Below, piece after piece: positions 1 to 8,187 of a stretch of DNA of 64,000 nucleotides. The DNA is taken from the NCBI GenBank assembly GCA_036873755.1, contig JAVTVY010045434.1, forward strand, positions 156,554-220,553, written 5' to 3'. This DNA comes from Hanleya hanleyi (Eukaryota > Mollusca > Polyplacophora > Lepidopleurida > Hanleyidae). Position numbers and translations under genes: made by a program. Position 1 is the first letter of the stretch. Each line of letters starts with the position of its first letter. The notes under the pieces are model-generated. The model was not told where the DNA came from. It did not search any database and was given only the letters and a program-made list of their open reading frames with translations.

Positions 1-5
1 TTGTT

Positions 6-2285
6 ATGCCTGCCAATCTCGCAAACGAGACATATGTAGCACAGTCTCCGCGTACTAATGTAGGCGAGGAGTCTAGGGGGTTTGTTACTTCAGTAGCTGG
101 GTCTTCATTAGTCAGCCTATTGGATGTAAATAAAGATAAACAAACTCCCCCCCCCGCTCACGATACTTCCATTTCAGACCAGGTGAAGGGTCAATCAGGT
201 AAGAGATCGACCCGGTTGGTACAAGTGGAGGGAATAATCGAAGATATGGAATCTGGTACTACGACGACTGTGGATGTGGAGATTCCTATTGAGCGGACAC
301 CTGGATGTGACGATGAAGGGAAATCGGTGACGGACCCAGGCTTAGCGTGGGAAAGCCAGGGGAATCCGATCGCTCGATCGGAGTCAGCTTATGATTATGA
401 AAACTTGGGCAGCACCAGTGAGGAGCCTAATGTTAAATTTTCATTTGGGTCCGGGGTTGGGAAAATACCTTCCTCGACGCTGTCGAGGCCTGGACTTCCC
501 GGTCGCTCAGTTACGCCGTTAACTGCTGCTTCCGGTTTGTCTGAATTTTCTCAACCTGCTTCCGGTTACTCTGGTGGCCTTCCTCGTTCCCTTGCCGAGA
601 CGTTTGTGTCTACGAGCCTTCTGGGCCACCAGAGATTAAGGTTCCCGCAACAACGGCAGTATGGTATGTATTCAGGTACCCATAATATGTCAAATTTTTT
701 GCCTGTGTCTGAGTTGCGTTATCAAGAACCCTCAATCAGACCAGTTCAAATTATGCGGCATCCGGTTGCTGGTCTACCTTCGCCCTTGCGTGGCTTAGGT
801 CAGATATCTGCTTCCGGTGGTGTTCGAGGTACGGGACCGGGAATTTATCGTATGATGCGTCCTCCTATACGTGCTTCCGGTTTACGACCTCGTATGCCCG
901 TTCACCGACCTTTACAGTGGCCGTGCTCACGTCCAGCTGGAGGGTCCTTGAGTGTGAACACACCTCGTCAGGCCTTGCTTCCGGTCCACTCTCAAGTGAC
1001 TGATCCCACTTTGGCTGCCATACTGCGCGGTATGGAACAGCAACGTGAGGAAATGAAGGAATTGAGAGAGATGATGACCAGTCAATTCCGAAGTAGTACG
1101 CCACTGCTTCCGGTTTTGACTGAACAGTCTAGGAAACCGGAAGCTAATTTGTCGAGGACTATCCCTTCCAATACTCCCTCCTGGCAGGAAGCCCCGGAAG
1201 CTATGGAAGTGGATAGGGACCAGTACGGTAGCTCTGAATTGAATGAACCTACCAATACTGATCCGGATGCTAGGAAATATTATGAACTTATTTCCGGCAT
1301 CTATGACTTGATTCCTGATATGCAGCTTCCGGTCCCACATGCGGGGGATATTGAAACTGAATCAGGAGAGTCAAACCGGGTTACGAGGTCGGCTACCACG
1401 CTTCCGGCCTCAACTGCTATTCATTCTATTTGCCACTTGTTCCATAGAACTTTAGCAGAACCCACTACGCAGGAGGAACGTGCTATAAGGTTGAGACCAA
1501 AAGCTCGCTTCCGCCCTGCAGGATCTTCTGGTCCGTTCCCGGTACAGAAGCCAAACATACGAAGTTATGGCGTACATAACTCACCGTTTAGCTTCCGGTC
1601 TGCAGAGGTGAACGGCGACTTTCAGTATTTATGCTCTAGCAATACTAAAGTCCCTAGTAATCCGGATGTTCCTTGCACGAACAAACAGGCCGCAGTACTT
1701 GAGGAAACTGCTCGACAAGGAGTGGCGATTACGAATCACCTTGACTGGTTTCTTAAAGCCATAAAGGATGGTTTATTTTCGCTGTCGGGCGCGGACAGTC
1801 AAGAACAGTTACAGGAGGGTATAAACCTCGTTCTTGACTACCAGAAGATTGCTTCCGGTGCTGTAGAAGATTTACTGGTACACAATGCCTACCTATCTTC
1901 TATGCTAGTGTATTTAAGGAGAAAGGCCTTCATTCCTTTTATGCATAGTTACACACCGGAAGCTGTAAAGAGGAGTCTACTAGAGACATCTACGGCTCCT
2001 TCTTTACTGTTTGGTGATGCTGTTGCCGAAGTTCGACCTGAAATGGATCGTATAGAGCATGACAGGTCAGTTGCTTCCGGTGCTTCGTCTAAAAGACCTA
2101 TGGCTTCCGGGTCGGGTCCAAAGGCGAAGAAGGCTAAGAAGAACCCGCCTAGTTCCAAGGCTAATAAGGGTGCTTCCGGCCAACAGCATAACCAAGCGCC
2201 TACTTCTTTAGAGCCAAGAGTATCGACCTATGGCCATAAGAAGCAGGGCAAGGGGAAATCTAAGCAGTCAAAGAAGGATTCCTGA
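6..2285 (+). CDS. Gag-like ORF1 of DIRS element
   Basis: 759-residue ORF occupying the gag position of the DIRS element. It is rich in Ser, Pro, Gly and Arg and has no zinc knuckle that I can see. A short charged helix-like stretch (QQREEMKELREMM, about residues 345-357) and a strongly basic Lys/Gly-rich tail (from about residue 695) fit a nucleic-acid-binding structural protein. The start at base 6 is the first ATG in the window; the true start could lie upstream. It ends in TGA at 2283-2285 and overlaps ORF2 by 56 bases in another frame. ORF3 lies in the same frame just after this stop. The DNA motif GCTTCCGGT recurs through it in all three frames (read as ASG, LPV or FR). Function is inferred from position only. 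Confidence 0.75.
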   Translation: MPANLANETYVAQSPRTNVGEESRGFVTSVAGSSLVSLLDVNKDKQTPPPAHDTSISDQVKGQSGKRSTRLVQVEGIIEDMESGTTTTVDVEIPIERTPGCDDEGKSVTDPGLAWESQGNPIARSESAYDYENLGSTSEEPNVKFSFGSGVGKIPSSTLSRPGLPGRSVTPLTAASGLSEFSQPASGYSGGLPRSLAETFVSTSLLGHQRLRFPQQRQYGMYSGTHNMSNFLPVSELRYQEPSIRPVQIMRHPVAGLPSPLRGLGQISASGGVRGTGPGIYRMMRPPIRASGLRPRMPVHRPLQWPCSRPAGGSLSVNTPRQALLPVHSQVTDPTLAAILRGMEQQREEMKELREMMTSQFRSSTPLLPVLTEQSRKPEANLSRTIPSNTPSWQEAPEAMEVDRDQYGSSELNEPTNTDPDARKYYELISGIYDLIPDMQLPVPHAGDIETESGESNRVTRSATTLPASTAIHSICHLFHRTLAEPTTQEERAIRLRPKARFRPAGSSGPFPVQKPNIRSYGVHNSPFSFRSAEVNGDFQYLCSSNTKVPSNPDVPCTNKQAAVLEETARQGVAITNHLDWFLKAIKDGLFSLSGADSQEQLQEGINLVLDYQKIASGAVEDLLVHNAYLSSMLVYLRRKAFIPFMHSYTPEAVKRSLLETSTAPSLLFGDAVAEVRPEMDRIEHDRSVASGASSKRPMASGSGPKAKKAKKNPPSSKANKGASGQQHNQAPTSLEPRVSTYGHKKQGKGKSKQSKKDS

Positions 2286-4166
2286 TGTCTTGGGCCGTAC
2301 CGGGTGGCTTCCGGTATGGCGGGAACACCGAGACATAATGTTTCCAGTTCCCCAGCAACTAGACCTTCCGGTAGGGGGAAGGCTGCAGTTGTTTTGGAGG
2401 AACTGGATAAGGATCGGGACGGAAGCGTGGGTCATTCGAACGATCAGATACGGCTATCGCCTATTGTTCGACACGCTTCCTCCCTTGACTGCTCATCCCC
2501 TTCCGTCTCGTATACCATTACGAACGGGTCATCTATCAGCGATACAGTCCTCTGTGGACAAGCTGATAGAGAAGGCAGCTGTAATAGAGCTTCCGGTTTC
2601 GGACACGTCACCCGGGTTCTATTCGCCGGTCTTTCTGGTCCCCAAGAAAGACACGTCCGAGATGCGCATGGTTATAAACCTAAAGCGCCTCAACAAGGAC
2701 TACCTCACTCCACCGCCACACTTCCGCATGGAGTCCTTCCGGTCTATCCGGACAGTACTCGGACAAGGGGAATGGCTGACTTCTCTGGATTTAAGGGATG
2801 CATACCTGCATATCCCGATACATCCGGGGGACAGGAAGTACTTGAGATTCATGGTCGGCAAACGACGCTTCCAAATTCAAGTGCTTCCGTTCGGCCTATC
2901 CACTTCCCCTTGGGTGTTCACACGAGTGTTTACACCAGTGGCACAATTCCTGCACAGTCTAGGTATAAAGTACCACTTTTATATCGACGACTCCCTGCTA
3001 AGGAATGCCTGCAAGGAGCAGTTAATCCTAGACACACAGTTTGTCTTAAGGATATTGACTTCTCTGGGATACATCCCACACGAAGAGAAATCAGAGCTGA
3101 TTCCTTCACAAAGGCGCAAATTTCTGGGGGTGGAATACGATACGCTACGAGCTCTCGCCAAACCCCCAGAAGATCGATGGCTAAAGATAACGACGAAGAT
3201 ACCTCAGTTCCTCAAGTTATCTCAGGCCAGGGCTTTACACTTTGCTGCGATAATCGGCCTCTTGACGTCAACACAGGACGTAACACCAAGAGGGCGGTTG
3301 CAGCTTCGTCCCTTAATGATTTACTTCAATCATCAATGGGTCGAAAGGCAGTTGAATCCGTGGATACCTGTAACACCACTAGTCAAACAATGCCTCCAAT
3401 GGTGGCTGGATCCACTCAACGTTATGCCAGGTGTGTCCCTACTTCCGTTTCGTCCGTCACATCACCTGTTCACGGACGCATCTATGGAAGGATGGGGAGC
3501 CCACCTCGAGTCCAAGTCGACATCCGGGTTATGGACAATCGAGGAACGCTCGTACCATATAAACGTGTTGGAGTTTATGGCAGTGACACATGCCATCCGC
3601 ACGTGGGTGAGCGTATTGACCGACAAGAACCTGCTAGTTGCGACGGACAACACATCAGTCGTGTCCTATATCAACAAGCAGGGGGGGACGAGATCTCCGC
3701 AATTACAAAGCCAAGCGGAAATCTTTTTCGGTCTGTGCTGGGACAACAACATATCGGTGTTGGCCAGGCACATCCCGGGGGTACTGAACGTCTTAGCGGA
3801 TTCGCTTTCACGACGGAATCAGATAATTCCCACGGAGTGGCAACTTCACCCAGACATACTAAAACAAATAGCTCATGTCTGGGAGATGCCACACATAGAT
3901 CTGTTCGCCACTCGGCGCAACAATCTACTGCCCCTGTTCATGTCGCCGGTTCCGGATCCGTCGGCATATGCAGTGGACGCACTATCGCAGGACTGGTCAA
4001 GGATGGTAGCATATGCGTTCCCTCCTCCAGCTATCCTAGCGAAGGTACTTCAGAAGATCCGCGAACACATGTGTGTCGTTTACCTGATTGTTCCGTGGTG
4101 GCCGGCAAGGCCGTGGTTCCCGGAACTATTGGATCTTCTGGTAGATGTACCAAGACAGCTTCCGGT
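528..4166. repeat. Dispersed 9-mer GCTTCCGGT inside the DIRS element
   Basis: Exact plus-strand copies start at 528, 558, 810, 873, 977, 1106, 1325, 1591, 1851, 2073, 2307, 2589 and 4158. Reverse-complement copies start at 1136 and 1955. One-base variants start at 1400, 2103, 2172, 2364 and 2735. About 0.04 exact copies would be expected by chance in 5.3 kb counting both strands. Copies fall in all three gag frames (ASG at 528; LPV at 977; FR at 1591). The reverse complement ACCGGAAGC resembles an ETS-family binding site. The copies are concentrated in the first 2.6 kb. Confidence 0.9.
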
Positions 4167-4416
4167 ATGGCACAATCTACTGCGCCAGCCCGGAACGTCG
4201 ACATTCCACAGCCAGCCAGGACTGTTCCACTACCACGTGTGCAAGTGCTCAAGCAGCACTTCGCTCAGGCGGGATTTTCAGCGGAGGTTGGGCGCCGAAT
4301 GGCACAATCAATTCGACCGTCCTCTTCCGCTGTATACAACTCAAAGTGGGCAATCTTCGATCTTTGGTGTGGAGAGAGGGATATCAATCCATCATGCGCC
4401 ACTATCCCTGAAGTAG
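2230..4416 (+). CDS. Reverse transcriptase-RNase H ORF2 of DIRS element
   Basis: 728-residue polyprotein copying element RNA into DNA. Visible RT motifs are SLDLRDAYLHIPI (catalytic Asp near residue 187), LPFGLS (about 219-224) and FYIDD (Tyr 251, Asp 253, Asp 254). RNase H follows, with FTDAS (Asp 416), an LEF Glu (448), ATDNT (Asp 473) and LADSLSR (Asp 524), so the acidic catalytic set looks intact. The C-terminal block from about residue 550 (DLFATRRNN, SPVPDP, AYAFPPP, PWWPARPWFP) is the tail typical of DIRS elements, often annotated as DAM-methyltransferase-like; I see no proof of activity. The ORF overlaps ORF1 by 56 bases and ORF3 over almost its whole length. Confidence 0.92.
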   Translation: MAIRSRARGNLSSQRRIPDVLGRTGWLPVWREHRDIMFPVPQQLDLPVGGRLQLFWRNWIRIGTEAWVIRTIRYGYRLLFDTLPPLTAHPLPSRIPLRTGHLSAIQSSVDKLIEKAAVIELPVSDTSPGFYSPVFLVPKKDTSEMRMVINLKRLNKDYLTPPPHFRMESFRSIRTVLGQGEWLTSLDLRDAYLHIPIHPGDRKYLRFMVGKRRFQIQVLPFGLSTSPWVFTRVFTPVAQFLHSLGIKYHFYIDDSLLRNACKEQLILDTQFVLRILTSLGYIPHEEKSELIPSQRRKFLGVEYDTLRALAKPPEDRWLKITTKIPQFLKLSQARALHFAAIIGLLTSTQDVTPRGRLQLRPLMIYFNHQWVERQLNPWIPVTPLVKQCLQWWLDPLNVMPGVSLLPFRPSHHLFTDASMEGWGAHLESKSTSGLWTIEERSYHINVLEFMAVTHAIRTWVSVLTDKNLLVATDNTSVVSYINKQGGTRSPQLQSQAEIFFGLCWDNNISVLARHIPGVLNVLADSLSRRNQIIPTEWQLHPDILKQIAHVWEMPHIDLFATRRNNLLPLFMSPVPDPSAYAVDALSQDWSRMVAYAFPPPAILAKVLQKIREHMCVVYLIVPWWPARPWFPELLDLLVDVPRQLPVWHNLLRQPGTSTFHSQPGLFHYHVCKCSSSTSLRRDFQRRLGAEWHNQFDRPLPLYTTQSGQSSIFGVERGISIHHAPLSLK

Positions 4417-5324
4417 CAGAGTTTCTATTGTACCTGTTCAGGGATAGGGGCCTGGTGCCCGCTACGGTAGAAGGTTATAGGGCAGCTATTGCTCAACCTA
4501 TTCTACTGGGTACTGGGATTAATCCCTCGACTGATCCAAATTTATCTGCACTAATCAAGTCATACAAGATAACTGGTCAGTCGGCTGTTCCGAAATTACC
4601 TAAGTGGGACTTAGCCTTAGTACTTCGGCAATTAGGAGAGCCACCTTTCGAGCCAATAGAGGCTATTGAGCTAAAATATTTATCATACAAAACTTCGTTT
4701 TTGTTGGCTCTTGCTTCAGCAGCTAGGGTGTCAGAGCTGCATGCGCTCGATAAAAGGAACATCAGACACTCTAGGAACTGGAGCAAGGTAGTTCTCACAA
4801 CGGTTCCTGAGTTTGTGGCCAAGAATCAAGCCCTCTACGATTCCATATCTCGAGAGTTCACAATTCCAGCCTTATCTGATTTCCTTTCGTCCGGTCTTGA
4901 ATCAGACATGTTAATGTGTCCGGTTCGGGCTCTTGCGTGTTACCTGAATCGTACAGAGGAGATCAGAGCGGGAAGGAGGCGTTTGTTTATCCCTTTCGAT
5001 CCCAAAGCCAAACAAGAAATAAGTAAAAACACTATCTCGAGTTGGCTCAAAAATACGATTCGGCTAGCGTACTCCACGGCTACTGATAGGCAAGCCGCGC
5101 TTGTAAACGTTTCGGGTCACGAGATTAGGGCATTAGCGGCATCATGGCCTCTATGGTCCAACAGATCGGTGACTGACATTATGAGGGCGTGCTACTGGAG
5201 GTCAAACACGACATTTGCCTCCTACTATCTCCGGGACATGACGTTGGCATGTAACGACCTCTATTCCATCGGCCCACTTGTGACCGCACAGCGGGTGTCA
5301 GGGGGACCGAGGCCAGCAATATAG
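2304..5324 (+). CDS. Tyrosine recombinase ORF3 of DIRS element
   Basis: 1006-codon open frame. Its C-terminal third (about residues 668-985) is a tyrosine recombinase that would integrate the circular DNA copy. The catalytic set is visible: Arg 808 in AARVSEL, His 939 and Arg 942 in GHEIRAL, and the nucleophile in SYYLRD (Tyr 975, or 974). Residues 1 to about 650 are the alternate-frame reading of the RT-RNase H region and need not be a protein. The real product may start at an internal Met or come from frameshifting, as the recombinase and RT ORFs of DIRS elements commonly overlap. The frame is the same as ORF1, separated from it only by the TGA at 2283-2285 and 18 bases, so stop readthrough is possible. 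Confidence 0.9.
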   Translation: MASGMAGTPRHNVSSSPATRPSGRGKAAVVLEELDKDRDGSVGHSNDQIRLSPIVRHASSLDCSSPSVSYTITNGSSISDTVLCGQADREGSCNRASGFGHVTRVLFAGLSGPQERHVRDAHGYKPKAPQQGLPHSTATLPHGVLPVYPDSTRTRGMADFSGFKGCIPAYPDTSGGQEVLEIHGRQTTLPNSSASVRPIHFPLGVHTSVYTSGTIPAQSRYKVPLLYRRLPAKECLQGAVNPRHTVCLKDIDFSGIHPTRREIRADSFTKAQISGGGIRYATSSRQTPRRSMAKDNDEDTSVPQVISGQGFTLCCDNRPLDVNTGRNTKRAVAASSLNDLLQSSMGRKAVESVDTCNTTSQTMPPMVAGSTQRYARCVPTSVSSVTSPVHGRIYGRMGSPPRVQVDIRVMDNRGTLVPYKRVGVYGSDTCHPHVGERIDRQEPASCDGQHISRVLYQQAGGDEISAITKPSGNLFRSVLGQQHIGVGQAHPGGTERLSGFAFTTESDNSHGVATSPRHTKTNSSCLGDATHRSVRHSAQQSTAPVHVAGSGSVGICSGRTIAGLVKDGSICVPSSSYPSEGTSEDPRTHVCRLPDCSVVAGKAVVPGTIGSSGRCTKTASGMAQSTAPARNVDIPQPARTVPLPRVQVLKQHFAQAGFSAEVGRRMAQSIRPSSSAVYNSKWAIFDLWCGERDINPSCATIPEVAEFLLYLFRDRGLVPATVEGYRAAIAQPILLGTGINPSTDPNLSALIKSYKITGQSAVPKLPKWDLALVLRQLGEPPFEPIEAIELKYLSYKTSFLLALASAARVSELHALDKRNIRHSRNWSKVVLTTVPEFVAKNQALYDSISREFTIPALSDFLSSGLESDMLMCPVRALACYLNRTEEIRAGRRRLFIPFDPKAKQEISKNTISSWLKNTIRLAYSTATDRQAALVNVSGHEIRALAASWPLWSNRSVTDIMRACYWRSNTTFASYYLRDMTLACNDLYSIGPLVTAQRVSGGPRPAI

Positions 5325-5620
5325 CTACAAAAGTCCGGGCGTACAGTTGTAACCCTGCTTGCGGGTGAGTGCTTTTTTTCTCTCGGCCCCTTTCGAAAAA
5401 AAGGGGGGGGGGCGTATCTTGCATCTCAGCCTTGAAGTCAGAGTAGCAACAGAGGTTCCCTGTGTACCATAGGCATACAGGTTATTACTGTTGTATGATT
5501 TCATGGATCCTCTGTGGGGTAGAAGATCTATGATTTCTACTTTGATCTAGTCACTTTGTATGGCATTTATCACTACCACGGATTGTATCAGTTTGCCCAC
5601 CTACCTTACGGTGGCATTCT
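5325..5620. other. DIRS non-coding 3' region
   Basis: No gene is seen between the recombinase stop and the inverted-repeat region. It holds a short A7-G10 run near 5396-5412. The region would carry the 3' part of the element transcript. Confidence 0.6.
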
Positions 5621-5718
5621 ATGCAAAGAGTGGAAGTGAGGTAAGTTTTCAGCGCAAATAACAAAAAAATTTTACAAGTAAATTTTCTGTTATTAAGCTA
5701 AAACTTACCTCACTTCCA
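5621..5718. repeat. Candidate DIRS internal complementary region
   Basis: 5621-5649 is a perfect 29-bp direct copy of 5879-5907, and 5660-5718 is a perfect 59-bp inverted copy of 5889-5947. Back to back, these two halves form an imperfect palindrome with arms of about 40 bp. A sequence that holds both terminal ends in head-to-head order is what the DIRS model expects of the internal complementary region, which templates circle closure. An alternative reading is a 288-bp MITE with 59-bp inverted ends (5660-5947), but that does not explain the 5621-5649 copy. Confidence 0.7.
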
Positions 5719-5888
5719 GTGATGCCCACCCAACCTCCCCGCTATGATACATCCAGACCATGTATCGCAGTGGAACAAGAAGGAAGTAGAATTGTGGGTA
5801 GCTATGCTATCAGGTGACTAGCAGGGGAGATAACTGTGTCATTTAAATTCTTACTGTGATATTTCATGTAGACAAGAAATGCAAAGAG

Positions 5889-5947
5889 TGGAAGTGAGGT
5901 AAGTTTTAGCTTAATAACAGAAAATTTACTTGTAAAATTTTTTTGTT
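5889..5947 (+). repeat. Right terminal repeat end of DIRS element
   Basis: A 59-bp terminal block matching the inverted copy at 5660-5718 at every base; homology stops at GTT (5945-5947). DIRS1-type elements are known to abut GTT trinucleotides. The inner part of the terminal repeat may begin upstream (from about 5879 or earlier). The left terminal repeat is outside the window. Confidence 0.7.
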
Positions 5948-5999
5948 TATTGGTTTGGTTTCTAAAGCATTAACGTCATTCTGTGGATATTTTCCATTT

Positions 6000-7222
6000 G
6001 TTGCCATGGAAACTGCAAAAAAACACCAAGCACACAATAATGCTACCAAATTTGAAGTGTCTAGCTGCAATGGTTCTGTTTCTAAAGCATTAACCTCATT
6101 CTGTGGATATTTTCCATTATGTTGCCATGGAAACAGCAAAAACACCCAAATTTACCCAATTTCAATAGCCTTGTGCTTTACCACCCAACATTGCTGTATA
6201 CCAAATTTGAAGTCTCAGCTGCAACGGTTCGGCTTTTAGAACGTTCACGTCGTCATGTGGATATTTTTCGTTATGTTGCCATGGAAACCACAAAAACCAC
6301 CAAAATGTCCACAATTTCAATAGGCTTGTGTTTTACCATGCAACAATGCTGTATACCAAATTTGAAGTCTCCAGCTGCAACGGTTCGGCTTTTAGAGCAT
6401 TCACATCGTAATGTAGATATTTTTCGTTATGTTCCCATGGAAACCACAAAACCACCAAAATGTCCCCAATTTCAATAGGCTTGTGCTTTACCACCCAACA
6501 ATGCTGTATACCAAATTTGAAGTCTCTAGCTGCAACGGTTCACCTTTGAGAGCGGTCACGTCACCATGTGGATATTTTTTGTTATGTTGCCATGGAAACC
6601 ACAAAAATCAACTAAATGCGCCCAATTTCAATAGGCTTGTGCTTTACCATCCAACAATGCAGTATACCAAATTTGAAGTCTCCAGCTGCAACGGTTCACC
6701 TTTTAGAGCGGTCATGTCGTTATATGCATATTTTTTGTTATGTTGCCATGGAAACAGCAAAAACACCCAAATTTACCCAATTTCAATAGCCTTGTGCTGT
6801 ACCACCCAACATTGCTGTATACCAAATTTGAAGTCTCTAGCTGCAACGGTTCGGCTTTTAGAACGTTCACGTCGTCATGTGGATATTTTTCGTTATGTTG
6901 CCATAGAAACCACAAAAACCACCAAAATGTCCCCAATTTCAATAGGCTTGTGCTTTACCATGCACCAATGCTGTATACCAAATTTGAAGTCTCCAGCTGC
7001 AACGGTTCGGCTTTTAGAGCATTCACGTCGTAATGTGGATATTTTTCGTTATGTTGCCATGGAAACCACAAAAACCACTAAAATGTCCCCAATTTCAATA
7101 GGCTTGTGCTTTACCACCAAACAATGCTGTATACCAAATTTGAAGTCTCTAGCTGCAATGGTTCACCTTTGAGAGCGGTCACGTCACCATGTGGATATTT
7201 TTTGTTATGTTGCCATGGAAAC
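6000..7222. promoter_or_regulatory. RFX X-box-like motif in each satellite monomer
   Basis: GTTGCCATGGAAAC occurs exactly at 6000, 6121, 6275, 6586, 6742, 7053 and 7209, with one- to three-base variants at 6431, 6897 and 7365. It resembles the X-box bound by RFX transcription factors (two GTTRCC-like half sites in inverse orientation). It is the best-kept block of the monomer besides CAAATTTGAAG. Binding is not shown. Confidence 0.45.
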
Positions 7223-7547
7223 CACAAAAATCAACTAAATGCGCCCAATTTCAATAGGCTTGTGCTTTCCCACCCAACAATGCAGTGTACCAAATTTGAA
7301 GTCTCCAGCTGCAATGGTTCACCTTTTAGAGCGGTCACGTCGTTATATGCCTATTTATCGTTATGTTGCCAGGGGAACCACAAAAATCAACTAAATGTGC
7401 CCAATTTCAATAGGCTTGTGCTTTACCACCCAACAATGCAGTATACCAAATTTGAAGACTCTAGCTGGAACGGTTCACCTTTTAGAGCGGTCACGTCGTT
7501 CATCCAGCCAGCCATCCAGCCAGCCAGCCGGACAGCGTGACGACATG

Positions 7548-7576
7548 ATCCCATCCGGCATATATGCCGATGGGAT
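7548..7576. other. Tail hairpin of element 1
   Basis: Stem ATCCCATC-GGCAT / ATGCC-GATGGGAT with one bulged C, followed by AAAAA and preceded by CGAC. It is the same tail as at 8153, 13310 and 34338, but with different paired bases. Confidence 0.7.
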
Positions 7577-7580
7577 AAAA

Positions 7581-8187
7581 AACTTGTGGAGATCAAACCT
7601 TGGACTACCTTGGACTACATTCGCAGGCGGACCAATCTTTGAGAAAAAAATTACGGGTTGGCCATGCATGGGTTATGCCCCCTGGTATTTTGTGGAGAGC
7701 ATTGATCATTCGGAGCAAAAAGAAGGATAATTTGGTATTCAGGGACAAAGCGGGCAATATTCCGTTGATATTTTGAAAGCAGAATGGAGAGAAAAGACTG
7801 ATGAAAAGGGAAACATATGAAACGGTAATTATTCTTGGAGCAGTTCAATATCTAGTTCAATATCTTCTCCACATTTGGCTCTGTGACGGTAAGTCTCAAC
7901 TCTGCTTTGTTTTTTCGCAATCTTGCGGACAAAGCGATTTTGGCCCCCATGAGACCAAGCTGATTCAATAAGACTGCGACGCTACGCGGCAGTCTTAATA
8001 ACCCAAAAGATACAAAAGGCACACCTACAAGATACATTCTGTACTGGATAGAAGTTTTGAGCACCTGCCTTCAATAGTTTTCAAGATATGGAGTGTTAAC
8101 GAAAATGGTACGGACAAACGGACGGACGGACGGACAGATGGACTCGCAACAATACCCCTATGCCCATTCGGGCTGAGGGGTAAAAAA
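7581..8187. mobile_element. Short element with GGAC tract and hairpin tail (element 2)
   Basis: The sequence ends in a (CGGA)n tract (8110-8136), CGCAAC, a hairpin and AAAA, matching the tails of elements 1, 3 and 4. No tandem monomer is visible in its body, so it may be a single-unit or truncated member. Its left boundary is uncertain and abuts element 1. The small open frames, e.g. minus strand 7852-8064, have no recognisable domain. Confidence 0.5.
8153..8182. other. Tail hairpin of element 2
   Basis: Outer stem TACCCC/GGGGTA, inner stem GCCC/GGGC, followed by AAAAA. The outer stem is shared with the hairpins at 13310 and 34338; the inner stem differs but is still paired. Confidence 0.7.

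Larger units (their letters stand above)
1..5947 (+). mobile_element. DIRS-order retrotransposon (right-hand part)
   Basis: Three long overlapping plus-strand ORFs (gag-like, RT-RNase H, tyrosine recombinase) followed by an inverted-repeat region define a DIRS-order element. DIRS elements replace the integrase of LTR retrotransposons with a tyrosine recombinase and end in inverted repeats, with an internal complementary region (ICR) near the right end. The last 59 bases here (5889-5947) end in GTT and are repeated perfectly, in inverse orientation, at 5660-5718. The match stops exactly at the GTT/AAC, which marks the right end. The left terminal repeat would lie upstream of base 1 and is not visible. 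All three ORFs are open, so this copy may be recent. The assignment to the DIRS order is firm; the exact family is not. Confidence 0.9.
5948..7580. mobile_element. 155-bp satellite array with terminal hairpin (pearl/Helentron-like element 1)
   Basis: Ten monomers are anchored by CAAATTTGAAG at 6047, 6202, 6357, 6512, 6668, 6823, 6979, 7135, 7289 and 7447, a spacing of 154-158 bp. Linker variants show a higher-order order: A (6121), B (6275), B' (6431), C (6586), then A (6742), B (6897), B' (7053), C (7209), C' (7365). The four-monomer unit thus repeats at about 621 bp. The array ends in a (CCAG)n-like tract at 7502-7530 and a hairpin at 7548-7576. ~160-bp core repeats followed by a tetranucleotide tract and a stem-loop are known from bivalve pearl/HINE elements. 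The long open frames here are by-products of the repeat. Confidence 0.8.

Noticed and set aside
2304..4230. First ~640 residues of ORF3 as a separate protein
   Set aside because: It is the shifted-frame reading of RT-RNase H; only the C-terminal recombinase part is supported.
6429..7172. 247-codon open frame in the satellite
   Set aside because: It follows the 155-bp repeat (period not divisible by 3, same peptides returning in shifted frames) and has no domain.
5948..7500. CRISPR array
   Set aside because: Regular repeats, but the whole 155-bp unit is repeated, without unique spacers, and the genome is eukaryotic.
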